The notes under the pieces: model-generated
Told to the model about the DNA's origin: nothing
Databases searched by the model: none
What the model saw: the letters and a program-made list of their open reading frames with translations, nothing else
In this document: positions 42,740 through 51,820 of the stretch, one piece after another
How positions within the stretch are numbered: the first letter of the stretch is position 1
Layout of the letters: each line of letters begins with the position of its first letter
Origin: Roseovarius sp.
Lineage (GTDB): Bacteria > Pseudomonadota > Alphaproteobacteria > Rhodobacterales > Rhodobacteraceae
NCBI GenBank assembly: GCA_002720475.1
Contig: PBIL01000001.1
Span: 83,289 to 138,513, forward strand
DNA length: 55,225 nucleotides
Direction: 5' to 3'
Position numbers and translations under genes: made by a program

Positions 42740-44134
42740 TTATCCCCCGGCGGCCTGCCCCTCCCCCGCCCCGTGCCCCGAGCCCAGGTTCACATTGAGC
42801 TCGACGAAGCTGCGCCCCACGCGGCGCAGCGTGGTGGCGAGGGTGGTGTTGGCCTCGGCGACGTCCTGTTCGGCCTCGATCAGGTCGCGGATCGTGGCAC
42901 CGTCGCGGGTGACGATCTGGCGGGTGAGGGTCACCACCTCCTGGTAGAGCCGCACCGTCTCTTCCGCCGCGCGCTGCGCCGAGAGCGCGGCGGCATATTC
43001 GGCGAGCGAGGTCTCGACATCGCGGATCGCCCCGAGCACGGTCAGTTTCCATTGGGTATGCGCCTGACGGACGAGCGACTCGCGCTGCTCCACGCTGGCG
43101 CGGCGCGCGGTATTGGGCAGGACCGGGAAGGTGAGCGCGGGGCCGAAGAAATACTCGGTCCCCGCGGAGCCCGAGAGCGAGCTGCGCGTGATCGTGCCGC
43201 TCAGCGACAGCTGCGGATAGAGATCGGCCCGCGCCGCGGCCACGTCGCGGAAGGCGGCGTAATAGCGGCGCTCGGCCACGCGGATGTCGGGGCGGTTGCG
43301 CAGCAGATCCGCGGGGATCCCCACCTCGGGCGAGAGGGAGACGCGCGGCTGGCGCGCGCCCTTGTCGAGGTCGATCCCGAGCGTGCCGGGAACCTTGCCC
43401 GCCAGCACGGCGATCTCGTTCCGGGCGGCCTCGATGGCGGCGCGGATCTCGGGGATCTCCGCCCGGGTCTCGGAGACGAGCGCGCGCGCCCTGACCACGT
43501 CGACCTGGGTCGCGGCATTGCCCTGCTGCAGCCGCTCGATCAGCTCCAGCGTCTGACGCCGCGAGGCGAGTTCGGACTGGCGCAGCGCGAGGCTCGTCTG
43601 CTGATAGCGCAGATCGACATAGGCATTGGCAATGTTGAGCAGGAGCAGCAGCCGCGCGGCATCGACCTCGGCATCGGCCACCTCGATGCGGGCGCCCGCC
43701 GCGTCGATCTGCGCCCGCCGCCCGCCATAGATATCGACGATCCATTCGAACCCGAGCGTGGCCTCGGCGCGGCTGTCGGTCCTGCCATTCTCGTCGCGCT
43801 CGCCCCCCGCCCGCGCCCGGGGCGAGAGAAAGGCCGCCTGCGGCACGGTGCGCTGGATCGCCTCGGCCTCGGTCACGCGCTCGCGGGCGATGTCGAGATC
43901 GAGATTGCCGGCAAGCCCCGTCTCGACCAGGGCATCGAGCGTGGGATCGCGGAAGGTCTTCCACCATTCGGCATTGCTGAGCAGCACCGGGCTGCTGTCG
44001 CGGGCGGATTTGTAGGAGGACAGGAAGGCAAAGCGCGGGGCATGGTAGGGCACGTCCGAACAGCCCGCCAGAAACGCAAGCCCGGAGAGAACGGAGAATG
44101 TGCGTGACGTCCTGCGCCAGGCCCGGCCCGTCAT
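42740..44134 (-). CDS. TolC/NodT-family outer-membrane lipoprotein of the type I system
   Basis: The 464-residue protein starts at ATG 44134, with AGGA upstream, and carries a lipobox LAFLAGC at residues 18-24. The outer-membrane efflux protein pattern follows: paired coiled-coil repeats (DIARERVTEAEAIQRTVPQA, RYYAAFRDVAAARADLYPQL) and the strand SLSGTITRSSLSGSAGTEYF. It would form the outer-membrane exit duct for the ABC exporter encoded upstream. A 158-bp gap without a gene separates it from the hlyD-like gene. Confidence 0.88.
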   Translation of the reverse strand: MTGRAWRRTSRTFSVLSGLAFLAGCSDVPYHAPRFAFLSSYKSARDSSPVLLSNAEWWKTFRDPTLDALVETGLAGNLDLDIARERVTEAEAIQRTVPQAAFLSPRARAGGERDENGRTDSRAEATLGFEWIVDIYGGRRAQIDAAGARIEVADAEVDAARLLLLLNIANAYVDLRYQQTSLALRQSELASRRQTLELIERLQQGNAATQVDVVRARALVSETRAEIPEIRAAIEAARNEIAVLAGKVPGTLGIDLDKGARQPRVSLSPEVGIPADLLRNRPDIRVAERRYYAAFRDVAAARADLYPQLSLSGTITRSSLSGSAGTEYFFGPALTFPVLPNTARRASVEQRESLVRQAHTQWKLTVLGAIRDVETSLAEYAAALSAQRAAEETVRLYQEVVTLTRQIVTRDGATIRDLIEAEQDVAEANTTLATTLRRVGRSFVELNVNLGSGHGAGEGQAAGG

Positions 44135-44292
44135 GAAATATCCTGCCTCACTGCCCATGCGCCCCGGTTTCTGGCACCGGTTTGTCACATGCGACCACTC
44201 GCGCCCAGAATGGTGCAAAACCCTCTTGAAAACAAGCCGTGCGTCGGGAACGGGTGCCGTTGTGCCCCCGGCGCATCACCCCTGCGGCCCGT

Positions 44293-45606
44293 TCAGTCGT
44301 CGCGGAAGGCGCGGCGCAGCTGGTCGCTGAGCGGGCGGGTCAGGTAGCTCAGCACCGTGCGCTCCCCGGTCTGCAGGAAGGCCTCGATCGGCATGCCGGG
44401 CAGGATCTCGTGGTCCCCGAGACGCGCCATCTCCTCGGGCGCGATGGTGAGGGTGACCCTGTAGAAGCTCTGCCCGGTGGACGGATCGGTGACGGCGTCG
44501 GGCGAGATGCCCGAGACCGTGCCGAAGATCTCCGGCGTGGTGCGGGTGCTGAAGGCGGTGAAGACAACCTTGGCGCGCTGCCCCTCCGCCACCTGGTCGA
44601 TCGCATTGGGATCGACGCGGATCTCGAACTCCACCCCCTCCGAGACCGGGATCACCTGCAGGATCGTCTCGCCCGGCGGCACCACGCTGCCCGCGTTGAA
44701 CACCTGCATCTCATGCACGATCCCATCCACGGGCGACAGGATCTCGATCCGGTCGAGCTGTTTCTGCGCGGTGACGATCTGCAGGAGCAATTCCTCGCTC
44801 TCCATCATCTTCTCGCGCAGGTCGGTGACCACCTGCTCCTTGAACTGCCGTTCGGCCTGGAGGATCTCCAGCTCGGTATCGCGGATCGAATTGCGGATCC
44901 GGGCCAGTTCGGACTGATGCTCGGCGATCTCGCCCAGAAGGCGGGCGCGTTCGCGTTGCAGTTCGAGCACCTGCCCCTCGCGCGCCAACCCCTCGGCATG
45001 GAGCGCGCTGACATCGGCCAGTTCCTTCTCGATGAAATTCAGCTGCTCGCGCTTGGCGGTGATCAGCCCGTCCACACCGGAGATCTGGTTGTGGAACTGC
45101 GCCGCCTTCTCGGCGAGCTGGTCCTTGCGCCCCTTGATCACCTCGCGGCGCGCCTCGAAGATCTGCCGCTGCCCGGCATTGATCTTCTCGAGCGGCAGGC
45201 CGTCGAGATAGGTCGTGTCGTAATCGAAGACCAGATCGGGTGCCGTCACCTGCTCGGCCTGCAGCCGGCTGATCTCGGCGCGGGTCTCGGCCAGGCGGTT
45301 GCGATACATCTCGAGATTGATCCGCAGGAGCGTGGGATCGAGCCGCAGGAGCAGATCGCCCGCCCGCACCATGTCGCCGTCGGAGACGCGGATCTCCTCG
45401 ACGATCCCGCCATCGAGGCTCTGCACGATCTTGGGCTTGCCGCGCACCACCGCCGCACCCGGGGCAATGACCGCGCCGCTGATCTGCGTGACATAGGCCC
45501 AGCCGAAGAGCAGCGTCAGCAGGGCCAGCCCGGCGAGTGTGCCGAGACGGCCTGCGCGCGTCAGGTCGGTCCTGAGCGGCGGGGCGGCGAAGGTGTCGGC
45601 CGTCAT
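44293..45606 (-). CDS. HlyD-family type I secretion periplasmic adaptor
   Basis: The 437-residue protein has one N-terminal membrane helix (LAGLALLTLLFGWAYVT) and a biotinyl-lipoyl half (QSLDGGIVEEIRVSDGDMV). A long coiled-coil spans about residues 95-270. The closing lipoyl half is LSPVDGIVHEMQVFNAGSVV, then a beta-barrel domain ending FRVTLTI-like strands and LLSYLTRPLSDQ-like tail. GGAGGGGAG precedes ATG 45606. It links the ABC exporter to the TolC-like protein. Confidence 0.9.
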   Translation of the reverse strand: MTADTFAAPPLRTDLTRAGRLGTLAGLALLTLLFGWAYVTQISGAVIAPGAAVVRGKPKIVQSLDGGIVEEIRVSDGDMVRAGDLLLRLDPTLLRINLEMYRNRLAETRAEISRLQAEQVTAPDLVFDYDTTYLDGLPLEKINAGQRQIFEARREVIKGRKDQLAEKAAQFHNQISGVDGLITAKREQLNFIEKELADVSALHAEGLAREGQVLELQRERARLLGEIAEHQSELARIRNSIRDTELEILQAERQFKEQVVTDLREKMMESEELLLQIVTAQKQLDRIEILSPVDGIVHEMQVFNAGSVVPPGETILQVIPVSEGVEFEIRVDPNAIDQVAEGQRAKVVFTAFSTRTTPEIFGTVSGISPDAVTDPSTGQSFYRVTLTIAPEEMARLGDHEILPGMPIEAFLQTGERTVLSYLTRPLSDQLRRAFRDD

Positions 45607-45616
45607 TCTCCCCTCC

Positions 45617-47347
45617 TCACTGCGCCACGACCGAGACCGGGCGGGGCCTGCCATAGAGCACCTCGTCCTTGTCGCCGAACTTGGCCATCCGTCCCTGGTG
45701 CAGCAGCATGACCTTGTTGACCGAGGCAAGCGCGCTCGGCCGGTGCGCCATGACCACGACCACGCAGCCCCTGTCGCGCATGGTGCGGACCGCCGCGGCG
45801 AGCGCATCGTCGCCATCGGCGTCGAGATTGGAATTGGGCTCGTCGAGCACGATGAGGCGCGGTGTGCCATAGATGGCGCGCGCCAGCCCCAGGCGCTGGA
45901 TCTGCCCGCCCGAGAGCGGCCGGGTCATCCGGTCCATATGGGTGGCATAGCCGTCGGGCAGCCCGAGGATCATCTCGTGCACCCCGGCGATGCGCGCGGC
46001 CTCGATGATGTCGGAATCCTTCGCCTCCGGGTCGAAGCGCGCGATGTTCTCGCCGACACTGCCCGACAGGATGTGCAGCGATTGCGGCAGGTAGCCGACA
46101 TGGCGGCCGAGCGCCTCGGGCGTCCATTGATCGAGCGTCGCCCCGTCGAGCCGGATCTCGCCCGCATCCGCCACCCAGGCCCCGACCAGAAGCCGCGCCA
46201 GCGTGGACTTGCCCGCCGCACTGTTGCCCACGACGCCCAGCCCGTCGCCCGCCGAGAGCGCGAAGCTCACCCGGTCGAGAATACGCGGGCGGTCCGCCTG
46301 CCCCTCCGGCCCGGCCGGGGCCAGCTTGGTCAGGGCCGTCACCCGCAGATCGCCCGCGGGCGCTGGCAGCTCGACCCGCGGCTTCTTGGGCGGCATCCGC
46401 TCGAAGATCTCGCGCAGACGCTGATGGGCCTCGCGCGCGCGTCCGATGGCGCGCCACTGGCCGATCACCTGGTCGACCGGGGCAAGCGCCCGGCCGGCGA
46501 TGATCGAGGTGGCGATGATCATGCCCGGCGTGATCTCCTGGCGCAGGGCGAGATAGGCTCCGAGCGTGAGAAGCGCCGATTGCAAGAGCAGCCGGAAGGA
46601 TTTCGAGAAGGCGGCGAAGCCTTCGGAACGGTCGCTGCCCATCTGCGCCGTGGCGAGCGCCGCGTCATGCATGTCGCGCCAGCGCCGGACCAGCCGCTCG
46701 CGCATGCCGAGCGCGTGCAGGGTTTCGGCGTCGGTCCGGGCCTGGTCGACGAGAGTGCGCTCGGCCGCCTCCATCGACATCGCCCGGTGGATCGATTTCT
46801 GCGCCAGGATCTGGTTGAGCAGGGCGGCGACCGCCACGATGGCCGCCCCGGCCAGTGTCAGCCAGCCGAGCCAGGGATGGATCACGAAGACGAGCGCCAG
46901 GAAGATCGGCATCCAGGGCAGATCGAAGAGCCCGGTGACCGCCGGGCTGCCCAGAAAGCCGCGAACAGCCTCGAGGTCGCGCACCGGCTGGGCGCGGGGA
47001 TCGATCTGCGCGCCGCCGCCGATGAGCCCCGCGCGCAGCACGAAGCGGAACGCCTCCTCGCCCAGCTGCGCATCGAGCCGCAGCGCCGCCCGCGACAGAA
47101 GCCGCGCGCGCAGGAAATCGTAGAGCCCCAGAAAGGCATAGAGCACGATGACGATGGCGAAGAGCCCCACCAGCGTGGCCACCGATCCCGACGACAGCAC
47201 CCGGTCATAGACCTGCAGCATGTAGATCGGACCGGTCAGCATCAGAAGGTTGATGACGGCGCTGAAGAGACCTGCCAGCACGAATGTGCGCCGCAGCCCC
47301 CGAAGGGCGCCAAGATAGGGGGTCGTTGCCGGTTTCCTATGCCACAT
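45617..47347 (-). CDS. Type I secretion ABC permease/ATPase (PrtD-like)
   Basis: The 576-residue protein has a six-helix ABC transmembrane domain beginning near residue 22 (LLMLTGPIYMLQVYDRVLSS) and an ATPase domain. Walker A is GNSAAGKSTLARLL, the Q-loop is GYLPQSLHILSG, the signature LSGGQIQRLGLARAI and Walker B LIVLDEPNSNLD. There is no C39 peptidase domain, as in PrtD-type exporters of RTX-like or adhesin substrates. The start at 47347 is the best guess; longer in-frame starts exist. The adaptor gene follows after 10 bp. Confidence 0.9.
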   Translation of the reverse strand: MWHRKPATTPYLGALRGLRRTFVLAGLFSAVINLLMLTGPIYMLQVYDRVLSSGSVATLVGLFAIVIVLYAFLGLYDFLRARLLSRAALRLDAQLGEEAFRFVLRAGLIGGGAQIDPRAQPVRDLEAVRGFLGSPAVTGLFDLPWMPIFLALVFVIHPWLGWLTLAGAAIVAVAALLNQILAQKSIHRAMSMEAAERTLVDQARTDAETLHALGMRERLVRRWRDMHDAALATAQMGSDRSEGFAAFSKSFRLLLQSALLTLGAYLALRQEITPGMIIATSIIAGRALAPVDQVIGQWRAIGRAREAHQRLREIFERMPPKKPRVELPAPAGDLRVTALTKLAPAGPEGQADRPRILDRVSFALSAGDGLGVVGNSAAGKSTLARLLVGAWVADAGEIRLDGATLDQWTPEALGRHVGYLPQSLHILSGSVGENIARFDPEAKDSDIIEAARIAGVHEMILGLPDGYATHMDRMTRPLSGGQIQRLGLARAIYGTPRLIVLDEPNSNLDADGDDALAAAVRTMRDRGCVVVVMAHRPSALASVNKVMLLHQGRMAKFGDKDEVLYGRPRPVSVVAQ

Positions 47348-47567
47348 GCCGCTTCGCCACTGCCTGTCTCGCCCGCCTGTTTTCCACCAGTATAAAGAAC
47401 AATCCGGCCCCTGTCGCATGATTGTCGACAGGGATTCCACAGCGCGGTGGCGAATTTGTGGCGCGAGGGCGGTTTTGCGTCGGTCTCTCGTCGGTATTCG
47501 ATCGGTCCCCGCGCGGCCCCGGGACACGGGACAGGAGCGGCCGGGAAGGCAGGCCCCCGGACGCAAA

Positions 47568-47587
47568 CAGCCCCCGGGCGGGGGCTG
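47568..47587 (-). terminator. Terminator after VPLPA-CTERM gene 4
   Basis: An 8-bp stem (CAGCCCCC/GGGGGCTG) with a 4-base loop is followed, reading on the minus strand, by TTTG. It lies just downstream of the minus-strand VPLPA-CTERM gene. Confidence 0.6.
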
Positions 47588-47618
47588 CCAGCGAGATCAT
47601 CCGGGTGTCGAACGTCCG

Positions 47619-48194
47619 TCAGGCCACCTTGCGACGGCGGCGGACAGCAATCCCCAGGCCACCGAGCGCGGTGATCAGGAGAAGGCCACCGGCGGGGAGG
47701 GGGATGGGAACGGCACCACCAAACTCCGTGACATGGCTCAGGCCAGACGCTGAATTGCCATCCCAAGTCAGTTCCAGGCTTCCACCATTGGTCTCGTTAC
47801 GCACGAGGACAGTGTTGAACGTATTCCCGCCCCCAATCTTCATAAGGATGTAGAGTGCCGACGTGGTAAACGGATTGGGAGCAGGCTCGGTCTTGAAACC
47901 TGTCGCGAAAGCAGCATCGCCAGGAAACAGATTGGCGTTCACGAAACTGGTTTCGTTCGTCAGATTTGGCGGGTGGACGGTAAAGACACCCCCAACGCCA
48001 GGGCTAAAAACGCCCGGCTCCGCATTGAGCACGGAGCACGCGGCAGAACAACTCAACGTCCCGCGCTCTCCTGTCAAGCCGACAGGATCATCGTAGACTG
48101 TGATATCTATCGTCGCAGCCTGAGCCAGACCTACGCTCAGAGCCATTAGAACAGCAATCACGGATGTCGCTACAATTCTCTTCAACTCAAACAT
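47619..48194 (-). CDS. VPLPA-CTERM-type sorting-domain exported protein 4
   Basis: The 191-residue protein has a signal peptide (VIAVLMALSVGLAQA), a mature domain with a CSAAC cysteine pair (GTLSCSAACSVLNAEPG) and a C-terminal signal written VPIPLPAGG. A hydrophobic stretch and RRRRK follow. The motif has two extra residues in front of the canonical LPA, a mild variant of the exosortase D signal. GGAG eight bases before ATG 48194 supports this start. It lies between the secretion genes and repA, far from xrtD. Confidence 0.82.
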   Translation of the reverse strand: MFELKRIVATSVIAVLMALSVGLAQAATIDITVYDDPVGLTGERGTLSCSAACSVLNAEPGVFSPGVGGVFTVHPPNLTNETSFVNANLFPGDAAFATGFKTEPAPNPFTTSALYILMKIGGGNTFNTVLVRNETNGGSLELTWDGNSASGLSHVTEFGGAVPIPLPAGGLLLITALGGLGIAVRRRRKVA

Positions 48195-48495
48195 CTTAAC
48201 CCACTCCATAGAAGACCAATGCCGCCCTGACCTGGACAGGTTCGGGCGATTTCAAGCCATGACCTGACCATGCCTGACGAGCATGCCTAGTTGACGCCGT
48301 ATTATCGCCTCATTTTCGTCCCAAGTCAAAAGAACGTGGCCGGGGATGGCGCAGCACAACCCTGGGAAGAACCCCGGACTGTTTCGGCAACAGATCACAC
48401 GCCTGTGGCGAGTGTGTTGCCTGAAAGGAAACAACTGTCGCCGACCCCTTGGGGGCGGCGGCGGGCGTGATTCGTTTCTTCGGGGAAGGACCGGC
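48195..48495. other. Gene-free stretch with one hairpin
   Basis: This 301-bp gap holds no supported gene. A hairpin with an 8-bp stem (one bulged base) at 48440-48459 follows the small membrane-protein gene on the minus strand and may be its terminator. The promoter of VPLPA-CTERM gene 4 should lie in the left part, but no clear boxes were seen. Confidence 0.45.
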
Positions 48496-48720
48496 TCAGC
48501 CGCCCTCCGGGCCCACCAGGGCATAGGGCCTGGCCGATGCGCCGCTGTCCTGCGGATCCGGGTGGCGGGCGATGGCAAGGGCCGCGAACCCCAGCACGGC
48601 GGCCACGCCCGTGGCGGAGTAGATCAGAAGGGCCATCCAGATCGGGTATCCCAGCAGCACCGCCCCGAAGGCCGCAGCGGCCCCGAACCCCGTTCCGGCA
48701 AGGATCAACCCGATGATCAT
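48496..48720 (-). CDS. Small two-helix membrane protein
   Basis: From ATG 48720, with a strong AGGAGGGG ribosome binding site, the product has 74 residues. Two hydrophobic helices (MIIGLILAGTGFGAAAAFGA and IWMALLIYSATGVAAVLGFA) are followed by a polar tail. The family is not recognised. It is 188 bp downstream of repA on the same strand. Small membrane proteins in such a place may be toxins or simply conserved plasmid proteins. Confidence 0.6.
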   Translation of the reverse strand: MIIGLILAGTGFGAAAAFGAVLLGYPIWMALLIYSATGVAAVLGFAALAIARHPDPQDSGASARPYALVGPEGG

Positions 48721-48908
48721 GCGGCACCCCTCCTGGCGATTCAACTCAAGATTGAACGTATGATCCCTTACTCCACCTGTAAAGATAAGACTGCATTGCG
48801 CCCAAAGCTAAGCACGATTGCGGCAAAATTCTGTCAGGAAATCGTTACCTTTGCCGATAGCCCCCGAATTTCACCCGCAACCCGAGTCCTCACGGCAACA
48901 CATCCCCC

Positions 48909-49919
48909 TCATCCGCGCTTGCGCACCCAGCCCAGGAAGGCCGCGTCGGGGCTGCGCAGGCGCGGGCGGCCCGTCGTCACCCACCAGGCGCGCCAGTCGG
49001 CCTCGAGCGCGTGGACATCCGCGCCGGGGCTGAGGCGGCGCGCCTCGTCGAGCGCCTCGGGGCTCGGGCGCGGCCCCTCGCCGGGGGCCAGCACCACCTG
49101 TCGGGGACGGACATGGATCATGTCGCCCGGCTCCTCGGCGAGATCGTAATCGGGCAGGTGATTGGTGGCGATCATGTCGCGGATCATGCGGCGGAACACC
49201 CGCAGCGGCGAGGCGGAGCCGGACTTGTGCGCCAGAACCGCCAGCGAGATGCGCCAGCCCGGCTGATGGCCGCAATGCTTGCGCGCAAGCTCGTAGATGC
49301 GCCGTTCGAGCGGCTTGCGCAGGCGGAAATAGTCGCGGCTGAGCGTGAGGACGGATTTCGCCAGCACCGCCCGGTAGAGCCATTCCGCGAGCGTCACCCG
49401 CACCGAGACCATCCGGCCGCCGCGGGTGCGGCGCTGGATCTGCCAGGTCTCGATCAGGCCGAAGCCGGTCGTCGTCTCGACCTCGGCGGTGGCGAGATTG
49501 GTGGTGATGCGTGTGCCCGCGAGCCGCTCGAAGGCCTCGACCAGCCGGCGATAGCCGTCGCCGGAAGTCTCGCGATTGGTGGCCACCAGGAGGTCATGGG
49601 CGCGCAGATGCAGCGTGCGGCTCACGGGGCGCCCGGCATTGAGCGCGGCCATCAGCTGGCTGATGCAATAGATCAGGATGTCCTTGTCGAAGAGCGTGGC
49701 GCGGCCCTTGACGGAGGGCGTCACGGTGATGGTCACGTCGTTGTGGCGGTAGGAGAGCACCCGCAGATCGGCCCGGGTGGAGAGCGAGAAGAGCGGATGC
49801 TCCATCGAGGCGAGATCGTCCTTGGGCAGCGCATCGAAGATGTCGCAGACGAAGAAATCGCCCGTCGGATGACGCTCCGGCAGCAGCCCCGGCCGCCCTG
49901 ATCCCGCGTAACTGCCCAT
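48909..49919 (-). CDS. repA: RPA-family plasmid replication initiator (RepA)
   Basis: The 336-residue protein matches the Rhodobacterales/Rhizobiales replication initiator family: EHPLFSLSTRADLRVLSYRH, KGRATLFDKDILIYCISQL, NRETSGDGYRRLVEAFERL and RVFRRMIRDMIATNHLPDY, with two winged-helix-like halves. CAGGGGGC precedes the ATG. It is divergent from parA across a 404-bp region with three iterons, which it should bind to start replication. This defines the plasmid's compatibility type (RepA). Confidence 0.92.
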   Translation of the reverse strand: MGSYAGSGRPGLLPERHPTGDFFVCDIFDALPKDDLASMEHPLFSLSTRADLRVLSYRHNDVTITVTPSVKGRATLFDKDILIYCISQLMAALNAGRPVSRTLHLRAHDLLVATNRETSGDGYRRLVEAFERLAGTRITTNLATAEVETTTGFGLIETWQIQRRTRGGRMVSVRVTLAEWLYRAVLAKSVLTLSRDYFRLRKPLERRIYELARKHCGHQPGWRISLAVLAHKSGSASPLRVFRRMIRDMIATNHLPDYDLAEEPGDMIHVRPRQVVLAPGEGPRPSPEALDEARRLSPGADVHALEADWRAWWVTTGRPRLRSPDAAFLGWVRKRG

Positions 49920-50323
49920 GCCCCCTGCCCGCTCTTGTCTTTCGGGGTTTCATTATCACCACCTTACGCAGGCAGCGGGCGGAGCGTCCAGAGTTTCGGG
50001 GCGGGCGATCGTGGCTTCGGAATCGCGCGATCGTGGCTTCGGAGTCGCGTCATCGTGGCTTCGGAATCGCCCCGAGGCCCCGGAAGCGCGAAATCCGCCT
50101 TTGAAAACAGGGCTCTGGGAAAACGCCCGATGCGCTTAACTATTAAATAACAATTCAATAACTGCAAAATTCCTGACTGCGCCCGGCACGGGACGCCCCG
50201 CACCGGACGGAACCACCGGAATTTGCCGAGAGAAGGGCAGAAGAAGGCCGAATCGACCCCGTTCAGGACAGGAAAATATTCCCATGTGCGCCATTTTGAG
50301 ATACATATCGAAAAACAGAGCAC
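49920..50323. other. Probable origin of vegetative replication (oriV)
   Basis: This gene-free gap between divergent repA and parA carries three 22-bp direct repeats (50008-50073) and, 60 bp further, a strongly A+T-rich run at 50136-50173 suited to strand opening. No convincing DnaA box was found. The repA and parA promoters must also lie here. Confidence 0.7.
50008..50073 (+). repeat. Three 22-bp iterons
   Basis: The core ATCGTGGCTTCGGA occurs at 50008, 50030 and 50052, exactly 22 bp apart (two helix turns), each continued by TCGC. They stand about 90 bp upstream of the repA start and are the expected RepA binding sites for initiation, copy control and repA autoregulation. Confidence 0.85.
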
Positions 50324-51733
50324 ATGAGGCATATCGTGGCACGTGACGGGTCTTCCCCCCTCCCCCCCTATTTCAACATCTCTCCGGATGCCGCGATGGC
50401 CGATCTCGACCCGCCGCAGATGACGGGCGATTTCGAGCGGATCGCGGCGGCGTGCCGGCGCGGACGGCAGGATCTCGCGTCGCGCGGGCTCGACGAGAGC
50501 GGCACGCGCAAGCTGCGCCTCTTCTCGACCTGGGAGATCACCCGCTATCTCATCCCCATCGCCACCGCCCATTTCCGCCGCGTGCTCAAGGCCAATCCCG
50601 ACCTGCCCCAGGGACGTTCGGAAACCGAGGGCGGGGCAAGGTGGTTCACCCTCGACGAGGTGCTGCGGCTGCGCGCGCATTTCGCGGCGGAAGGATCGAA
50701 GACCAAGGAGTACAGGCCCTGGCGCCCCGAGGGCCTGCCCGCCAAGATGATCGCGGTCGCCAATTTCAAGGGCGGGGTCGGCAAGACCTCGACCGCGGCG
50801 CATCTGGCGATGTCGGCGGCGCTCGACGGCTACCGGGTGCTGGTGGTCGATCTCGACAGCCAGGGCTCGATGACCTCGATCTTCGGCGGATCGGTCGAGG
50901 ATGAATGGGGCACCGTCTTTCCCCTGCTCGCCCGCCATTACGGGCGGCACCTGCAGGAGGAGAACCGCCAGCGCGTGCAGCGCAACGAGGCACCACAGCC
51001 GATCGACGACACGCTTGCCGAGGCGATGAAGCTGCGCGCCCAGGATCTCATCCAGACGACCCACTGGCCCAATATCGACCTGATCGGCGCACAGCTCAAT
51101 CTCTACTGGTCCGAGTTCCAGATCCCGGTCTGGCGCATGGGCGCGCGCAGCTGGAAGCTCTGGGAGGCGCTGACCGAGAGTCTCGAGGCCGACGGCATCC
51201 TGCAGGACTACGATCTCGTGTTTCTCGACACGCCGCCGGCGCTTGGCTATCTCACGATCAACGGGCTGGCGGCGGCCGACATCCTGCTGGTGCCGCTTGG
51301 CGCGTCCTTTCTCGAGTTCGACTCGACGGGCCGGTTCTTCGAGATGCTGCACGCCACCTTCCAGTCCATCGAGGAGGGCGAGAACATGGCGGCACGCGCC
51401 CTGGGCCGCGAGGGGGTGCGCTTCGAATGGGATGCGGTGCGCGCGCTCATCACCCGCTACGATGCCGGGCAGCAGGCCGAACTGGCCGGGCTGATGCAGG
51501 CCTATCTCGGCCACGCCCTTGCCCCGCAGCGGCAGGATTTCACCGCGCTCATCGGCCAGGCGGGCGAGCAGGTGAGCGGCATCTACGAGGCCGATTACCG
51601 CGACTTCAACCGCGAGACCTATATCCGCGGGCGCGAGACCTTCGACGCCACCTATGCCGCCTTCAAGAAGCTGCTCTTCGGGGTCTGGCGGCGCGACCAG
51701 CTGGCCATGGCCGGGCGGGAGGTGGCGGAATGA
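50324..51733 (+). CDS. parA: ParA-type partition ATPase
   Basis: The 469-residue protein has an N-terminal DNA-binding region (STWEITRYLIPIATAHFRR, about residues 67-85) as in type Ia plasmid ParA. The deviant Walker A box NFKGGVGKTSTAAHLA is at about residue 147, followed by VLVVDLDSQGSMTSIFGG and LVFLDTPPALGYLTINGL. It powers segregation with ParB and parS. An internal ATG at 50396 is an alternative start, since no ribosome binding site stands out before either. Confidence 0.9.
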   Translation: MRHIVARDGSSPLPPYFNISPDAAMADLDPPQMTGDFERIAAACRRGRQDLASRGLDESGTRKLRLFSTWEITRYLIPIATAHFRRVLKANPDLPQGRSETEGGARWFTLDEVLRLRAHFAAEGSKTKEYRPWRPEGLPAKMIAVANFKGGVGKTSTAAHLAMSAALDGYRVLVVDLDSQGSMTSIFGGSVEDEWGTVFPLLARHYGRHLQEENRQRVQRNEAPQPIDDTLAEAMKLRAQDLIQTTHWPNIDLIGAQLNLYWSEFQIPVWRMGARSWKLWEALTESLEADGILQDYDLVFLDTPPALGYLTINGLAAADILLVPLGASFLEFDSTGRFFEMLHATFQSIEEGENMAARALGREGVRFEWDAVRALITRYDAGQQAELAGLMQAYLGHALAPQRQDFTALIGQAGEQVSGIYEADYRDFNRETYIRGRETFDATYAAFKKLLFGVWRRDQLAMAGREVAE

Positions 51734-51766
51734 GGCACCCGCCCCCCCTGCCCCGCCCCGTGAAAC

Positions 51767-51782
51767 GTTTCGCATGCGAAAC
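51767..51782. promoter_or_regulatory. parS-like palindrome 1
   Basis: GTTTCGCATGCGAAAC is a perfect 16-bp palindrome in the 87-bp gap between parA and parB. The same core recurs behind parB (52900-52921). It resembles the TTTCxxGxxCxxGAAA form of chromosomal parS. Confidence 0.75.
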
Positions 51783-51820
51783 ACGTCCCCCCATTCCCCC
51801 GGCCCCTCGGGAGGTCTGCC

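Noticed and set aside
42632..44107. 491-codon plus-strand frame over the TolC-like gene
   Set aside because: Low-complexity Arg/Gly/Leu/Asp sequence with no motif; the minus-strand lipoprotein is convincing.
45539..47395. 618-codon plus-strand frame over the ABC exporter
   Set aside because: The opposite strand has full Walker and signature motifs; this frame has none.
50008..50073. CRISPR array
   Set aside because: The three repeats are contiguous 22-bp iterons without spacers and lie beside repA; no cas gene is present.
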